From Strigamia acuminata (taxonomy: Eukaryota; Arthropoda; Chilopoda; Geophilomorpha; Linotaeniidae), in NCBI GenBank assembly GCA_949358305.1, contig OX442319.1:10044001-10108000 (forward strand): DNA of 64,000 bases, given 5' to 3'. Numbering within the stretch: the stretch's first letter is position 1; each line of letters begins with the position of its first letter. The translations under genes and the position numbers were made by a program. Shown piece by piece: positions 1 to 11,641 of this stretch. Below the pieces are notes generated by a model. That model was not told the DNA's origin. It made no database searches and was given only the letters and a program-made list of their open reading frames with translations.

Positions 1-2185
1 ATTCATCCATCTCCACCTCCACCTACATTCATCCATCTCCATCTCCACCTCCATTCATCCATCTCCACCTCCACCTACATTCATCCATCTCCATCTCCAC
101 CTCCATTCATCCATCTCCACCTCCACCTACATTCATCCATCTCCACCTCCACCTCCATTCATCCATCTCCACCTCCACCTACATTCATCCATCTCCATCT
201 CCACCTCCATTCATCCATCTCCACCTCCACCTACATTCATCCATCTCCACCTCCACCTACATTCATCCATCTCCATCTCCACCTCCATTCATCCATCTCC
301 ACCTCCACCTACATTCATCCATCTCCACCTCCACCTCCATTCATCCATCTCCACCTCCACCTACATTCATCCATCTCCACCTCCACCTACATTCATCCAT
401 CTCCACCTCCACCTACATTCATCCATCTCCACCTCCACCTACATTCATCCATCTCCACCTCCACCTACATTCATCCATCTCCACCTCCACCTACATTCAT
501 CCATCTCCACCTCCACCTACATTCATCCATCTCCATCTCCACCTCCATTCATCCATCTCCACCTCCACCTACATTCATCCATCTCCACCTCCATTCATCC
601 ATCTCCACCTCCACCTACATTCATCCATCTCCATCTCCACCTCCATTCATCCATCTCCACCTCCACCTACATTCATCCATCTCCATCTCCACCTCCATTC
701 ATCCATCTCCACCTCCACCTACATTCATCCATCTCCACCTCCACCTCCATTCATCCATCTCCACCTCCATTCATCCATCTCCACCTCCACCTACATTCAT
801 CCATCTCCATCTCCACCTCCATTCATCCATCTCCACCTCCACCTACATTCATCCATCTCCATCTCCACCTACATTCATCCATCTCCACCTCCACCTACAT
901 TCATCCATCTCCATCTCCACCTCCATTCATCCATCTCCACCTCCACCTACATTCATCCATCTCCACCTCTATTCATCCATCTCCACCTCCACCTACATTC
1001 ATCCATCTCCATCTCCACCTCCATTCATCCATCTCCACCTCCACCTACATTCATCCATCTCCATCTCCACCTCCATTCATCCATCTCCACCTCCACCTAC
1101 ATTCATCCATCTCCACCTCCACCTCCATTCATCCATCTCCACCTCCACCTACATTCATCCATCTCCACCTCCACCTACATTCATCCATCTCCATCTCCAC
1201 CTCCATTCATCCATCTCCACCTCCACCTACATTCATCCATCTCCACCTCCACCTACATTCATCCATCTCCACCTCCACCTCCATTCATCCATCTCCACCT
1301 CCACCTACATTCATCCATCTCCACCTCCACCTCCATTCATCCATCTCCACCTCCACCTACATTCATCCATCTCCACTTCCACCTCCATTCATCCATCTCC
1401 ACCTCCACCTACATTCATCCATCTCCACCTCCACCTCCATTCATCCATCTCCACCTCCACCTACATTCATCCATCTCCACCTCCATTCATCCATCTCCAC
1501 CTCCACCTACATTCATCCATCTCCATCTCCACCTCCATTCATCCATCTCCACCTCCACCTACATTCATCCATCTCCATCTCCACCTCCATTCATCCATCT
1601 CCACCTCCACCTACATTCATCCATCTCCACCTCCACCTCCATTCATCCATCTCCACCTCCACCTACATTCATCCATCTCCACCTCCACCTCCATTCATCC
1701 ATCTCCACCTCCACCTACATTCATCCATCTCCACCTCCATTCATCCATCTCCACCTCCACCTACATTCATCCATCTCCATCTCCACCTCCATTCATCCAT
1801 CTCCACCTCCACCTACATTCATCCATCTCCATCTCCACCTCCATTCATCCATCTCCACCTCCACCTACATTCATCCATCTCCACCTTCACCTCCATTCAT
1901 CCATCTCCACCTCCACCTACATTCATCCATCTCCACCTCCATTCATCCATCTCCACCTCCACCTACATTCATCCATCTCCATCTCCACCTCCATTCATCC
2001 ATCTCCACCTCCACCTACATTCATCCATCTCCATCTCCACCTCCATTCATCCATCTCCACCTCCACCTACATTCATCCATCTCCATCTCCACCTCCATTC
2101 ATCCATCTCCACCTCTACCTCCATTCATCCATCTCCACCTCCACCTCCATTCATCCTCTCCACCCTTCCACCTCCATTCATCCTC
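1..2185. repeat. Large G-free minisatellite (26-bp unit, 52-bp dimer)
   Basis: Tandem array starting at the left edge, so its full length is unknown. The unit is 26 bp, beginning ATTCATCCATCTCCA and ending in CCTAC or CCTCC; 20-bp units lacking one ACCTCC hexamer are interspersed. Two 26-bp variants, one ending CCTAC and one carrying CCATCTCCACCTCC, often alternate and give a 52-bp higher-order period. The first G on the + strand is at 2186. The array decays into related CT-rich sequence up to about 2440. Confidence 0.97.
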
Positions 2186-2460
2186 GTCACCTTTCTATCT
2201 CCATTCATCGTCTCCACCTTGCCACCTCCATTTATCGTCTCCACCTCCATTCATCCTCTCCACCCTTCCACCTTGTCTCGTCTCTGTCACCGTCGTCTGT
2301 CGTCTTGTCTCCGTCACTGTCATTGCTCGTCTCGTCGCCCGTCTCATCTCTGTCCCTGTCATCGCTTGTCTCCGTCTCCGTCCCTGTCCCTGTCGTCGCT
2401 GTTCCTCACTGCTGACTTCCTGGGTTGCCTGGAAGCTGGAAAAAAAACTCCCCTCTAAAC
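2186..2460. repeat. Degenerate CT-rich flank of the minisatellite
   Basis: The 26-bp unit breaks down into C/T-rich sequence with repeated CGTC and CTGTC words. Open frames on both strands here are Arg- or Ser-rich low complexity and look like products of composition, not genes. Confidence 0.7.
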
Positions 2461-3090
2461 ATCCCACCTCTTGGCATATCCGAGTTGAGGAGGAGAAACG
2501 CCTCCTCAGGAGGGGGGACACCTCCTTGAAGAAAAAGGAAATGCCAAGAGAACTCCTAACCAAAGATCATCCTACCTTTCGATGTCTTCGCAACCTATAT
2601 CCAATGTAGCAGCACACCACTTCAAGCACAACACAACACAACACTCGTAGCATAACACTTGTAGCACAGCACTTGTAACACAACATTTGTAGCACAACAC
2701 TTGTAGCACAACTCTGGTCGCACAACACTTGTAGCACAACACTTGCAGCACAATACTTGCAGCACCTCTTGTTGATCATAAATCTTCTGTCAAATATGAA
2801 GCACTGGCCACAAACACAAATCACAAGATGTTAATGATGGCTTCAGAGACGACTGGTTTCAGGTTGCCTGATAACCTGAAAGAAAGCCCACCCGACACAT
2901 TTGCCATGACCGAGTTGAGGAGGAGAAACGCCTCCTCAGCAGATGGGAAAGACCGCCTTGAAGAAAGGAAATGGCAAATGAATTGGACAAACACAAACCC
3001 TACCGTGCGAGCCGATCTTCGCAACCTGAACCAGTGATGACCCGAACAGCAAACAGTACTGTCGTCCGTCCAACTGCTCAGCGGCACTTT
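2461..3090. repeat. Duplicated hairpin segment and GTAGCACAACACTT repeats
   Basis: A segment at about 2480-2560 recurs at about 2910-2980. Both copies contain GAGGAGGAGAAACGCCTCCTC-type hairpins (7-8 bp stem, AGAAACG loop), followed by a CCTTGAAGAAAGGAAATG-like stretch. Between them, 2635-2770 is a degenerate array of about 15-bp units around CTTGTAGCACAACA. The second copy lies in a + strand frame (69 codons, 2828-3037) containing RRRNASSADGKDRLEER; I do not recognise it and treat it as unproven. Confidence 0.6.
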
Positions 3091-4980
3091 CTGTGCACGG
3101 CTCTATCATCTCTTCGCTGACCCGGTTGTCAGTTGTTTCACTATAGCAAATTGCACTGCTGTCTGTGCTAGGATCCGCGAGTCTTTTGCACTCCTGGTCA
3201 GTGACGTAGGAGACCCAAGGAGAAAGAAAATAGAAACTATACATCTTGCCGATTATCAAAAATCCTAACCATTGACTACTTGCTGGGTCTAAAAATAAAA
3301 TGGCAAAATGAGAAAAAGAAATTAAAATGATAAAATGGGTAAAAGGAATCAAAACCAACTCACCAAAAGCATGTTGATCAGCTGGCAAATTGCAGCTTTG
3401 CCAGTCCAATGATTCACTCACAAACTTTGTGATGAAATCATTTGAAGTCGATTTTATGCCAATTGTCCCGCATTGTTGTACCGAAGTGCTTTTCCACAAT
3501 GCCAAGCGATTTCAGTTAAATTAAATTAAGACCCAAATTGGGTAATTTTTTAAGTAAATGAAATCAATAAAAACAATTCAATATAATAAATGTAATCATA
3601 AATAACACTCAATGCACAATAAAAGAAATAACCAAATTAATATTAACAGCGGAACTAAACTATAAAATCATTTCATCAGTTTTTACCGAATTTCATCAGT
3701 TTTTACCGACTCAAAGTTGAAGTTTCACCCCACACGTAAACGAAAACCTGGAAGAAGTTCCATTGCAAATAACACGCCAAACACCCTGTCGTTGCCTTCA
3801 GCAAGCGCGCTAACTTTTCCCGTCCCGGAATTGTCCCGTCATTTCCCCAAGTTCCCAATATATCCCAAAACCGATTTACGCATGGTGGAATATTTCCCAG
3901 AATTCCTTGCTAGCAAACTGAAAAAGAATCTGCTTGAAAGAAATGCAGGTAAAAATAATTCCTTAGTCTCAATGAGGAACTAAGCAATTATTAGGGACCC
4001 AAAACCTATAACCCCTACTTTCCCAAGTTTGTACCAATTTCCCCGTCAGTCAGCACTAAAGGTGACAACAAGTGTTTCACGTGTCAAAGCAATGACACTT
4101 CTCGATGGAGTTTCGTTCTAGATAAAAACAGAAAGTAATAAAAAACTAGTATCGAAATAATAGTGGAATTTAAAAATAGGGAATCCCGTGCATTGAATGA
4201 AATTGACGAAATACAGTGTTTTAGATTGAATTATTTATAGGTCACTTGCATATTCGTAGATATAATAAATTTAAAAATTAAAAATAAATTACTTATTTGA
4301 CTTTTGCATAGTGGGCCAACATTTCAGGACACAATGCTGTTGAATTGTGAAAATAATAGCGCAACAAAAACTCATCCAATGGTTCGTTCCTTCTAACCGT
4401 ACACCTATAATATTCCACCAAAACCAAACAAAAACAATTGAACAAAAATAAAAAAAATTAAGTGCTCATGTTCCTACCTGATTCTTTTAATGTAATAAAT
4501 CCTTTGTTGCACGAAACTGCTAAACAATGTGAAAACCAATGGCATCAATCCTAAAAAATAAAATTAAAAAATTAAAAATTAAAAATTAAAAATTAAAATT
4601 AAAATTAAAAATTAAAGAAATTAAATTAAACACCACATTACAAATGAACATGCAATTCATTACTAAATTACTAAATCAAAATCACGTAACATCTTGGGCC
4701 ATCAAACTATCATCAACTAAACCGAATAAAAATCGTTAGTTTACATGATAAATTAAGAAAAGTTCGAGAAAATATGTCGGCAAAAATGGCGGCTCAAACA
4801 ATGCCTGGATGGCGCGGGATGAACTAAGATGAACATCATTTTATAAACGTTTTTTAATTGTGTTTCCTAGCTCGAAATATCTCGCTAAAACATTCTAAAT
4901 TACCGAAAGTATCTTTAGAATATTGCCTACCAACTTGAAATAAGTTGATTAGTTAATTATTGCCGTAATTTACATCACAA
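3091..4980. other. AT-rich region without a supported gene
   Basis: A minus-strand frame (2936-3505) holds two exon-like blocks separated by intron-like sequence: 3371-3505, then GTGAGTTG, then TTTTTAG before 3290. It has no ATG at its 5' end and no recognisable domain, so it remains only a possible exon pair. A + strand frame at 3717-3983 ends near a possible donor (CAGGTAAAAA) and is also unproven. 4556-4620 is an A/T simple repeat of AAAATT words. Confidence 0.5.
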
Positions 4981-5000
4981 ATGGATGCGACATCTCGGAT

Positions 5001-5322
5001 CAAAATATATTTTATTTTACCAAAATGTATTTTATTTTACCAAAATGTATTTTATTTTACCAAAATGTATTTTATTTTACCAAAATGTATTTTATTTTAC
5101 CAAAATGTATTTTATTTTACCAAAATGTATTTTATTTTACCAAAATGTATTTTATTTTACCAAAATGTATTTTATTTTACCAAAATGTATTTTATTTTAC
5201 CAAAATGTATTTTATTTTACCAAAATGTATTTTATTTTACCAAAATGTATTTTATTTTACCAAAATGTATTTTATTTTACCAAAATGCATTTTATTTATT
5301 TATTTATTTATTTATTTTGTCC
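5001..5322. repeat. Near-perfect 20-bp tandem array, then a TTTA run
   Basis: Fifteen units of CAAAATGTATTTTATTTTAC run head to tail with almost no divergence: one substitution in the first unit and one in the last. A (TTTA)n run follows at 5290-5318. Because 20 is not a multiple of 3 and the unit lacks stops, three long + strand frames are open; they are artefacts of the repeat. The homogeneity points to recent expansion or active homogenisation. Confidence 0.97.
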
Positions 5323-6577
5323 ATTGAAATATTTGAGAAAGTCCTTGTAAAATCCATTGTAATCTTGAAACACATCCTTGCAAAATCCGTTGAAATCCAT
5401 TGAAATCTGAAAATTCTAACATCTTGTATGCCATGTCTAACAGACACCTAAAGCTCACCTAAAACACACATATTTTCGCAAATCAAAACAAAATTTGACA
5501 GAAATCAAGAAAATTCATATAATTGAATATTATTGTTTATTTCATAGGTCCTTAGGACAAGTGTGGTAGCCACAAGGATGCAGGTCGCAGTGTTGCAGGA
5601 GCAACATTTGGTTTAAACGGTACGAGCTAGTTATTTTGGTCAGCTGAGGTCAGGTTTTTTCTTTCAGGTTCATTAGCTTTAGCCCGTTAGAAGGGAAACC
5701 CGTTAGAAGGGTTAAATGCTGTCAAAAAGGTGCAGGTTTTGTTTTACAGGTTTACGCCAATGCGACCTGTGAAGACAACACTGAAAACATCACTTGGTAT
5801 AAACATTAAGTTGTTGTTGTAGGCCAATTCAGTGTTTCGAATTTTGGCGTAATAATTCTTTTTTAATAATGCTTTATAATTGATCACAATGGTTCACTTA
5901 TGAACGTGCGCGCGACGTATGGTCGCTTATAGGCGCAAAAAGAAAACAGAAGCACTTATAAACGTGCTGGAATAATGGCTAATGATGTAAAACAATAAAA
6001 TGAGAGATTTAATAAACATTTCGCTTACACTATGATCCATTTTCATAGGAGAGAAGTTGGATAACATGCACACACCTGTGTGCGGCCATCTTGGATACAG
6101 TGAACATAAGAACAGCGACACCTTGTGTCGTAATATAACATTATGGAATTAAGAAAACTAAAGCATGCATCGTGCATTATATACAAGGCGAGAATAAACA
6201 TAAAGTATCATGCAATATGCATGTATAAGCTACGGAATAACCTAGGATACATCGTGAAATAAGGATATGCATGAGAAACAACTAAAATACATCGAGATAC
6301 TATAAAATACGTAATAAACACGGGATAATATCGATACATAGACATCTAGGGATTCATATTGGATCATGTTACGATGCATACATCTACAGTAACTTCATTA
6401 AATTGTCGAAATTAAAAAATATTTATAAATTACCGATAGTATGAGCAGATTCCAGGGTGGTGTGTGACATCTGGTGTTAATATTTTTTTATCTTTGATTG
6501 AGAAATTAGACAAAGCCTTAAGTTAGCAACATTTATTGGACTGTTTGTTGTATAATTTATTGTTTGCAACTAAAGAA
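5323..6577. other. Intergenic, no supported gene
   Basis: AT-rich sequence with no domain-bearing frame. From about 6465 to 6577 it matches the 3' flank of the second zinc-finger gene at 8530-8646 (shared AGCAACATTTATTGGACTGT and TTTATTGTTTGCAAC words). The duplication that made the two genes therefore includes their 3' ends. Confidence 0.6.
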
Positions 6578-7363
6578 TTAAGAGCATGGTTTTTCATCTG
6601 CATGTTTTGTTAAATGTTTTTGCAAACTAACGTTACTTTTACAAGAATAAGCACACAAATGGCACTTGAACGGTTTTTCTCCAGTATGGGTTGTCAGATG
6701 TGTTTTTAAATTCCCACTGTGATTGCAAGAATAAGCACATAGATGGCACTTCAGTGACTTTTCCCCAGTATGCGTTTTTATATGCTCTTTTAAAGTTCCA
6801 TTTCTGGCGCTGGAATAAGCACACAAATGGCACTTGAACGGTTTTTCTCCAGAATGAGTTGATAGATGTGTTTTTAAATGACCATTTCGATTGCAGGAAA
6901 AAGCACACAAATGGCACTTGAATGATTTTTCTCCACTATGGGATAACAAATGACTTTTTAAATTACTACATCGAATGCAAGAATAAGCGCACAAATGGCA
7001 CTTGTATGATTTTTCTCCAGTATGGGTTGCTAAATGCACTTTTAAATTACTACTTTGGGTGCAAGAATAAGCACAAAGATGGCATTTGAAAGTTTTCTCC
7101 CCGGTATGAGTTGCCACATGAATTTTCAAATATGATTTCTGAATGCAAGAATAAGCACACAAATGGCACTTGTAAGGTTTTTCTCCAGTGTGAATTCGCG
7201 TGTGATCAGTCAGGTTTGATTTTCTTCTAAAGGAAACTGAACATACTTGGCACTTGAAAGGCTTTTCACCTGTGTGGATAAGCATGTGTTGTTCCAAAAC
7301 CGAATATATTGAACACGTATAATCGCACAGATCGCAACTGTAATCCGGATGTTTTCTCTTCAT
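6578..7363 (-). CDS. C2H2 zinc-finger protein, nine fingers
   Basis: Single-exon 261-aa protein made almost entirely of C2H2 fingers, each joined by a TGEKP- or SGEKP-type linker. This is the classic multi-finger DNA-binding architecture, so a nuclear transcription factor is likely. Nine fingers run from residue 9 (YSCDLCDY) to the C-terminus. Most follow (F/Y)KCHLCAYSC-x-LK-x-H-x3-H. Finger helices differ at the base-contacting positions, so fingers 3-9 probably read different triplets. The start chosen is the ATG at 7363 (MKRKHPDYS). The sister gene has an upstream ATG, but here the same position reads ATC. There is no KRAB, SCAN or BTB module. The flanks are shared with the copy at 8647-9459, so this is a tandem duplicate. 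The target is unknown. Confidence 0.9.
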   Translation of the reverse strand: MKRKHPDYSCDLCDYTCSIYSVLEQHMLIHTGEKPFKCQVCSVSFRRKSNLTDHTRIHTGEKPYKCHLCAYSCIQKSYLKIHVATHTGEKTFKCHLCAYSCTQSSNLKVHLATHTGEKSYKCHLCAYSCIRCSNLKSHLLSHSGEKSFKCHLCAFSCNRNGHLKTHLSTHSGEKPFKCHLCAYSSARNGTLKEHIKTHTGEKSLKCHLCAYSCNHSGNLKTHLTTHTGEKPFKCHLCAYSCKSNVSLQKHLTKHADEKPCS

Positions 7364-7640
7364 TTTTGATTTAAAAGCAAATGACCGAAATAAACGAACA
7401 ACAGCGTTGGTGCTGATACACAGAGATAACGAATTAAGTTGGAATATGTATAGATGGCTTCTTAAGTAGTCGATTTTATTATACGTCGCTTAGGCGTATC
7501 TACATGAACGCAATGACGACGTCGCATGGTTTGATTAACTTTGATTCATTTAATAAATACGTGGTCGCTACGTTTGATTAGAAACAAATTGACGACATAT
7601 GAAAGAAAATGAAACAAAATGTAAGCCTAACGTTCACTAA
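7364..7640 (-). promoter_or_regulatory. Conserved 5' flank of the zinc-finger genes
   Basis: The segment upstream of the ATG recurs at 9460-9590 and, in the opposite orientation, at about 11240-11437. Shared words include AAGAAGCCA, a TGACGACGTCG palindromic core near 7513 and AATAAATACGT. Conservation across three copies suggests the promoter and 5' UTR were duplicated with the gene. No TATA box or start site can be fixed by eye. Confidence 0.45.
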
Positions 7641-8646
7641 CAATTTTATTTAAGAAAAGAGAGCACGTCAAATGAAACTTCTTTTACTGGTGACAATCCT
7701 TTTAAAGTTAAATCCCGGAATTTTCTATTTATGAAAACTATAGTCTGGATGTTTCTCATTTTATATTTCAGAACTATTTTCGATTATACATGTATAATAA
7801 TATATGATAATTTATTGTGTTTTAAAAATAACACTATTGTACCGGAATATTTTTTTTAACTTAAAAGTTTTTAATATTATATTGATTGAACTGAATTTGC
7901 CTTTACCCCGTTTATTGTAATTGAAACTAAGTGTTACTGTATCCTTTAGTTTCCACAGAACTACCGATATCTTTATTTGTTTTAATGTGGATGTATCACG
8001 ATTAAATGCATTTTTATTTCGTTTAAAATGTTTCAAAGTTTCTAAACACTAAAATGTTAGCTGAATGGTTTCCGAACTAGATCCAATAATAAATATATTT
8101 TCCATAAATGTGAAATAAATAGAATGGGTTTATTAAATTTCTCAACGTTCTCTATTCTAATAATGATTCCATGGTTTGTTCCAAGGATGGACAACTAATA
8201 ATTTCGAGCACATCCCGCGATCACTCTTAAACTCAAAGATTTTAAACTTGGAACATTACACATTTCTCTTAAATCAATTATTAAACCATTAGAGTCAAAA
8301 TAAATATCAGTTTTCTTTGTGTTTATGAGTACAATTAAAGCTGTTTACTTATCTTTTTTTAACTATGCCACAGGAATAACACATTTCGTAAAAAGAATCA
8401 AAGATGATTAATAGATATAGTATAAGGTAATTAAATTCAAATAATGAAAAACGACGCGAAGAAAAAACAAACGAGTGCCTGACAGTAGAAATTAGACTGG
8501 GGATCCCGTCTATCCGTAGTCTACAAGTGGTGTGGGAAATCTAATGTTAATATTTTTTATCTTTGATTAAGAAATTATATAGACAAAGCCTTAAGTTAGC
8601 AACATTTATTGGACTGTTGTATAATTTATTGTTTGCAACTAAAGAA
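7641..8646. other. Spacer between zinc-finger genes
   Basis: AT-rich sequence with no supported gene. A frame at 7812-8036 is A/T-driven. The last roughly 120 bp repeats the 3' flank of the first zinc-finger gene. Confidence 0.6.
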
Positions 8647-9459
8647 TTAAGAAAATGTTTTTTTCTCTATATGTTTTGTTAAATGTTTTTTCAAACTAAC
8701 ATTACTGTTACAAGAATAAGCACACAAATGGCACTTGAACGGTTTTTCTCCAGTATGAGTTAACAAATGCTTTTTTAAATGACTACTTCGATTGGCGGAA
8801 TAAGCACACAAATGGCACTTGAACGGTTTTTCCCCATTGTGAATTTGCATGTGAACAGCCAGGTGTGATTTACTCCTAACGGAAAGTGAACATATTTGAC
8901 ATTTGAAAGGCTTTTCTCCAGTATGAATTGCAATATGTTTTTTTAAATCCCCACTTGTAATACACGAATAAGCACACAAGTGGCATTTGAATGGTTTTTC
9001 TCCACTATGGGTTAACAAATGCCTTTTTAAATCCCCACTTGTAATACACGAATAAGCACACAAGTGGCACTTGAATGGTTTTTCTCCACTATGGGTTAAC
9101 AAATGCCTTTTTAACTGACTACTTCGATTGGAGGAATAAACACACAAATGGCACTTGAACGGTTTTTCCCCACTGTGAATTCGCGTGTGATCAGTCTGGT
9201 GTGATTTACTCCTAAAGGAAAAAGAACATATTTGACATTTGAAAGGTTTTTCACCTGTGTGTATAAGCATGTGTTGTTCCAAACCCGAATAAAATGAACA
9301 CGTGTAATCGCACAGATTGCAACTGTAATCCGGATGTTTTCTCTTCATTTTGGATTTAAAAGGAAATGACCGAAATGAACAAACAATAGTGTTAGTGCTG
9401 GTACACAGTGATAACAAATTAAGTTGAAATAAGTTTAGGTGGCTTCTTAAGTAATCCAT
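8647..9459 (-). CDS. C2H2 zinc-finger protein, eight fingers
   Basis: Single-exon 270-aa paralogue of the gene at 6578-7363. It has a 37-residue N-terminal leader before MKRKHPDYS, followed by eight C2H2 fingers with TGEKP/SGEKP linkers and a Lys-rich C-terminus. Fingers 4 and 5 are nearly identical (CITSGDLK), a recent within-gene duplication of one 84-bp finger. Finger 6 (CSLSVRSKSHLAVH) resembles finger 2, so fingers have also been shuffled. The first ATG (9459) gives the leader; the internal ATG at MKRK matches the other gene's start, so the true start could be internal. Likely a nuclear DNA-binding protein; its sites and partners cannot be read from sequence. Confidence 0.9.
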   Translation of the reverse strand: MDYLRSHLNLFQLNLLSLCTSTNTIVCSFRSFPFKSKMKRKHPDYSCNLCDYTCSFYSGLEQHMLIHTGEKPFKCQICSFSFRSKSHQTDHTRIHSGEKPFKCHLCVYSSNRSSQLKRHLLTHSGEKPFKCHLCAYSCITSGDLKRHLLTHSGEKPFKCHLCAYSCITSGDLKKHIAIHTGEKPFKCQICSLSVRSKSHLAVHMQIHNGEKPFKCHLCAYSANRSSHLKKHLLTHTGEKPFKCHLCAYSCNSNVSLKKHLTKHIEKKTFS

Positions 9460-11240
9460 TTCATTCTACGTCACTTAGGCGTATCTAAATTGACGCATTG
9501 ACGACGTCGTATGGTTTGATTCTTTTAATAAATACGTCGTCGCTCGTTACGTTTCGTTAGAAACACATTGACGACATGTGAAATAAAAGAAGACTTTTTA
9601 AATGTAGCTACAGTATAGTGTCTTTTTGTTCCCTTTAATTTGTACACGTTTTTATTTCTGGCACATAAGTTATAAAATAAAAACATGTAAAAACAGATTT
9701 GGATGTATAATGCAGAATTGCCAACCAGAAACAAACTTTGAAATTGGAAAAAGAAATCGTTTTACATAATCGTTAAAAGACGTTGCAGGTGCAATTAACA
9801 AATTTTTTGTAGGAAATAAAAATACAGTATTAAGTCAAATTAAATTTCATATTTGTTCGATTTATTTTGGCCACTCAATTGTACAAATAATTCTCTCAAA
9901 TATAATTGATGTACAGCAGGGGTTCTCAATCTTTTTAACATTACGGCCCAATTTTCAAAAACGGATTTGTTCGTGAGAGGAGTGCAAAATCCCTTACCGA
10001 TTTTAAAAGTGTTCTGAATACTCCTCTTTAAGAAATATATTTTGTATTATTACTACATTTCAAAGCCGATTTATTGAATCTAATATTACTTCTCTGGGTT
10101 TGCACATCAGTCCCCATTTGCAGCCACACAGAAATCTCCCACCGCATGTTTCCTTATCATCACGCAATTTCACACACCTGAAACGATAGACAACACGAAT
10201 AATTATTGAACAACCTTCAAACTAAGCGATTACTTTTTTACTATTCCAAAATTATTACAGCATTCATCGGTTGTGCAGTCCTTAAATGTGTTGCATGAGT
10301 TTGCAGCGACAAAACAACACTAAAATAGTATTTGATAGCTATAAAAACAAATATACTCAATTTCCAGGAAGGATACACTCACGCAAAGTGCTAAATATGT
10401 AATAAATGAGATGTAATCCATGAAGGTTTATAATGGAAGTACTGTGAGAAACGAATTGAGTTTTGATGAATGATTATTTTATGAAATTTGTAATACGTAA
10501 GAAAACAAATCAAAAGCAATAAATTCTTTTTATAATTTTTTTTTTTTTACTATTGTTCTGTAGGTAAAGTTTAAAATGTATTTTTTATGGTTATTGGTTA
10601 GCTGAGAAATGAAAGGGTTATCCTCTAAGATATCTAATTTCGTACAATTTGTATAACACCGTTTGGTTGCTGAAAAAGGAAATAAATAAATGCATTTAGA
10701 GGTAGAATATTGAATGTATTTCACAATCTAAGGATCTGCACATGATTTTGATTTTCTGGAATGAATTTCACGCTAAGTTTTATGGTTTGTTGCGTCTGTT
10801 TACATTTTTTTGGCAGTTTTTTTTTTCATTAAAAATTAAAATTGGCGTTGTTTGGTGTTTTAATTTTTAATTTATTGCTTTTTTTAATCCAGTACATCCC
10901 TGAGACACTAGTTCAGACATTTCTATTTTCCTTTTCTTTCACAGTTTTATATTTTATACAGATATACGCAGCAGTAACACAAATAACATGGTAAAAGCTG
11001 TTGTCTTTAAACCAATCGGCATTAGTGTGTAGTACTGCACTAAATGTATTCTTGGTGCTCGGAGACAACAATTAACGATGCGGACATTGTTAAGTCATAA
11101 ATACGGGTGGACTTTTAATATGCAAAAATACACAGAGCGCTGTAAATGTGAAATATATAGAACGAGTTTATGTTTATTTAAATTTTCTACGTACTCTTTT
11201 CTAATATTGGTTCCATGGTTGGTACGACCAAAGATGGAGA
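9460..11240. other. Intergenic with a possible hAT-like terminus
   Basis: Starts with the shared zinc-finger 5' flank. At 9919 CAGGGGTTCTCAATCTTTTT, then GGCCCAATTTTC, resembles a hAT transposon end, but I found no matching opposite end. The rest is AT-rich with no supported gene. Confidence 0.4.
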
Positions 11241-11437
11241 ACTAAATTCAACCACAACGTAGCGACGACGTATTTATTAAATGAACCAAACCATGCGACG
11301 TCGTTCATTTGGATACACCTAAGCGACGTAGAATGAAATGGACTACTTAAGAAGCCACCTAAACATATTCCAACTTATTCCAGCACTAACACTATTGTGT
11401 GTTCATTTCGGTCGATAGCTTATATGGTAGATCAAAA

Positions 11438-11619
11438 ATGAAGAGAAATCTGTGCGATTATACTTGTTTAATTTATTCGCGTTTGGAACAACACATGCTT
11501 ATCCATACAGGTGAAAAGCCTTTCAAATGCCAAATATGTTCAGTTTTCTTTAGGAGAAAATCAAACCTGACTGATCACATGCGAATTCACACTGGAGAAA
11601 AGCCTTTCAAATGCCAAAT
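11438..11619 (+). pseudogene. Truncated zinc-finger copy, left arm of a palindrome
   Basis: Reads [10 protein letters not shown], then finger 1 and finger 2 with [10 protein letters not shown], and stops being zinc finger at an (ATT)n run (11619-11641). It corresponds to the first two fingers of the intact genes and carries the shared 5' flank (11240-11437), so its promoter region is duplicated too. The frame runs on into the antisense of the right arm and ends at 11707. It lacks at least six fingers, so it is a pseudogene or an RNA source. Confidence 0.8.
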
Positions 11620-11641
11620 TATTATTATTATTATTATTATA

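Noticed and set aside
2195-2563. Long minus-strand frame rich in Arg/Thr next to the minisatellite
   Set aside because: It is composed of repeats of degenerate CT-rich sequence, with no domain and overlapping frames on the other strand.
4981-5403. Three overlapping + strand ORFs repeating MYFILPKCILFYQNVF
   Set aside because: They are three frames of a stop-free 20-bp tandem repeat.
6639-6917. Second frame within the zinc-finger gene
   Set aside because: It is an out-of-phase shadow of the finger repeats on the same strand.
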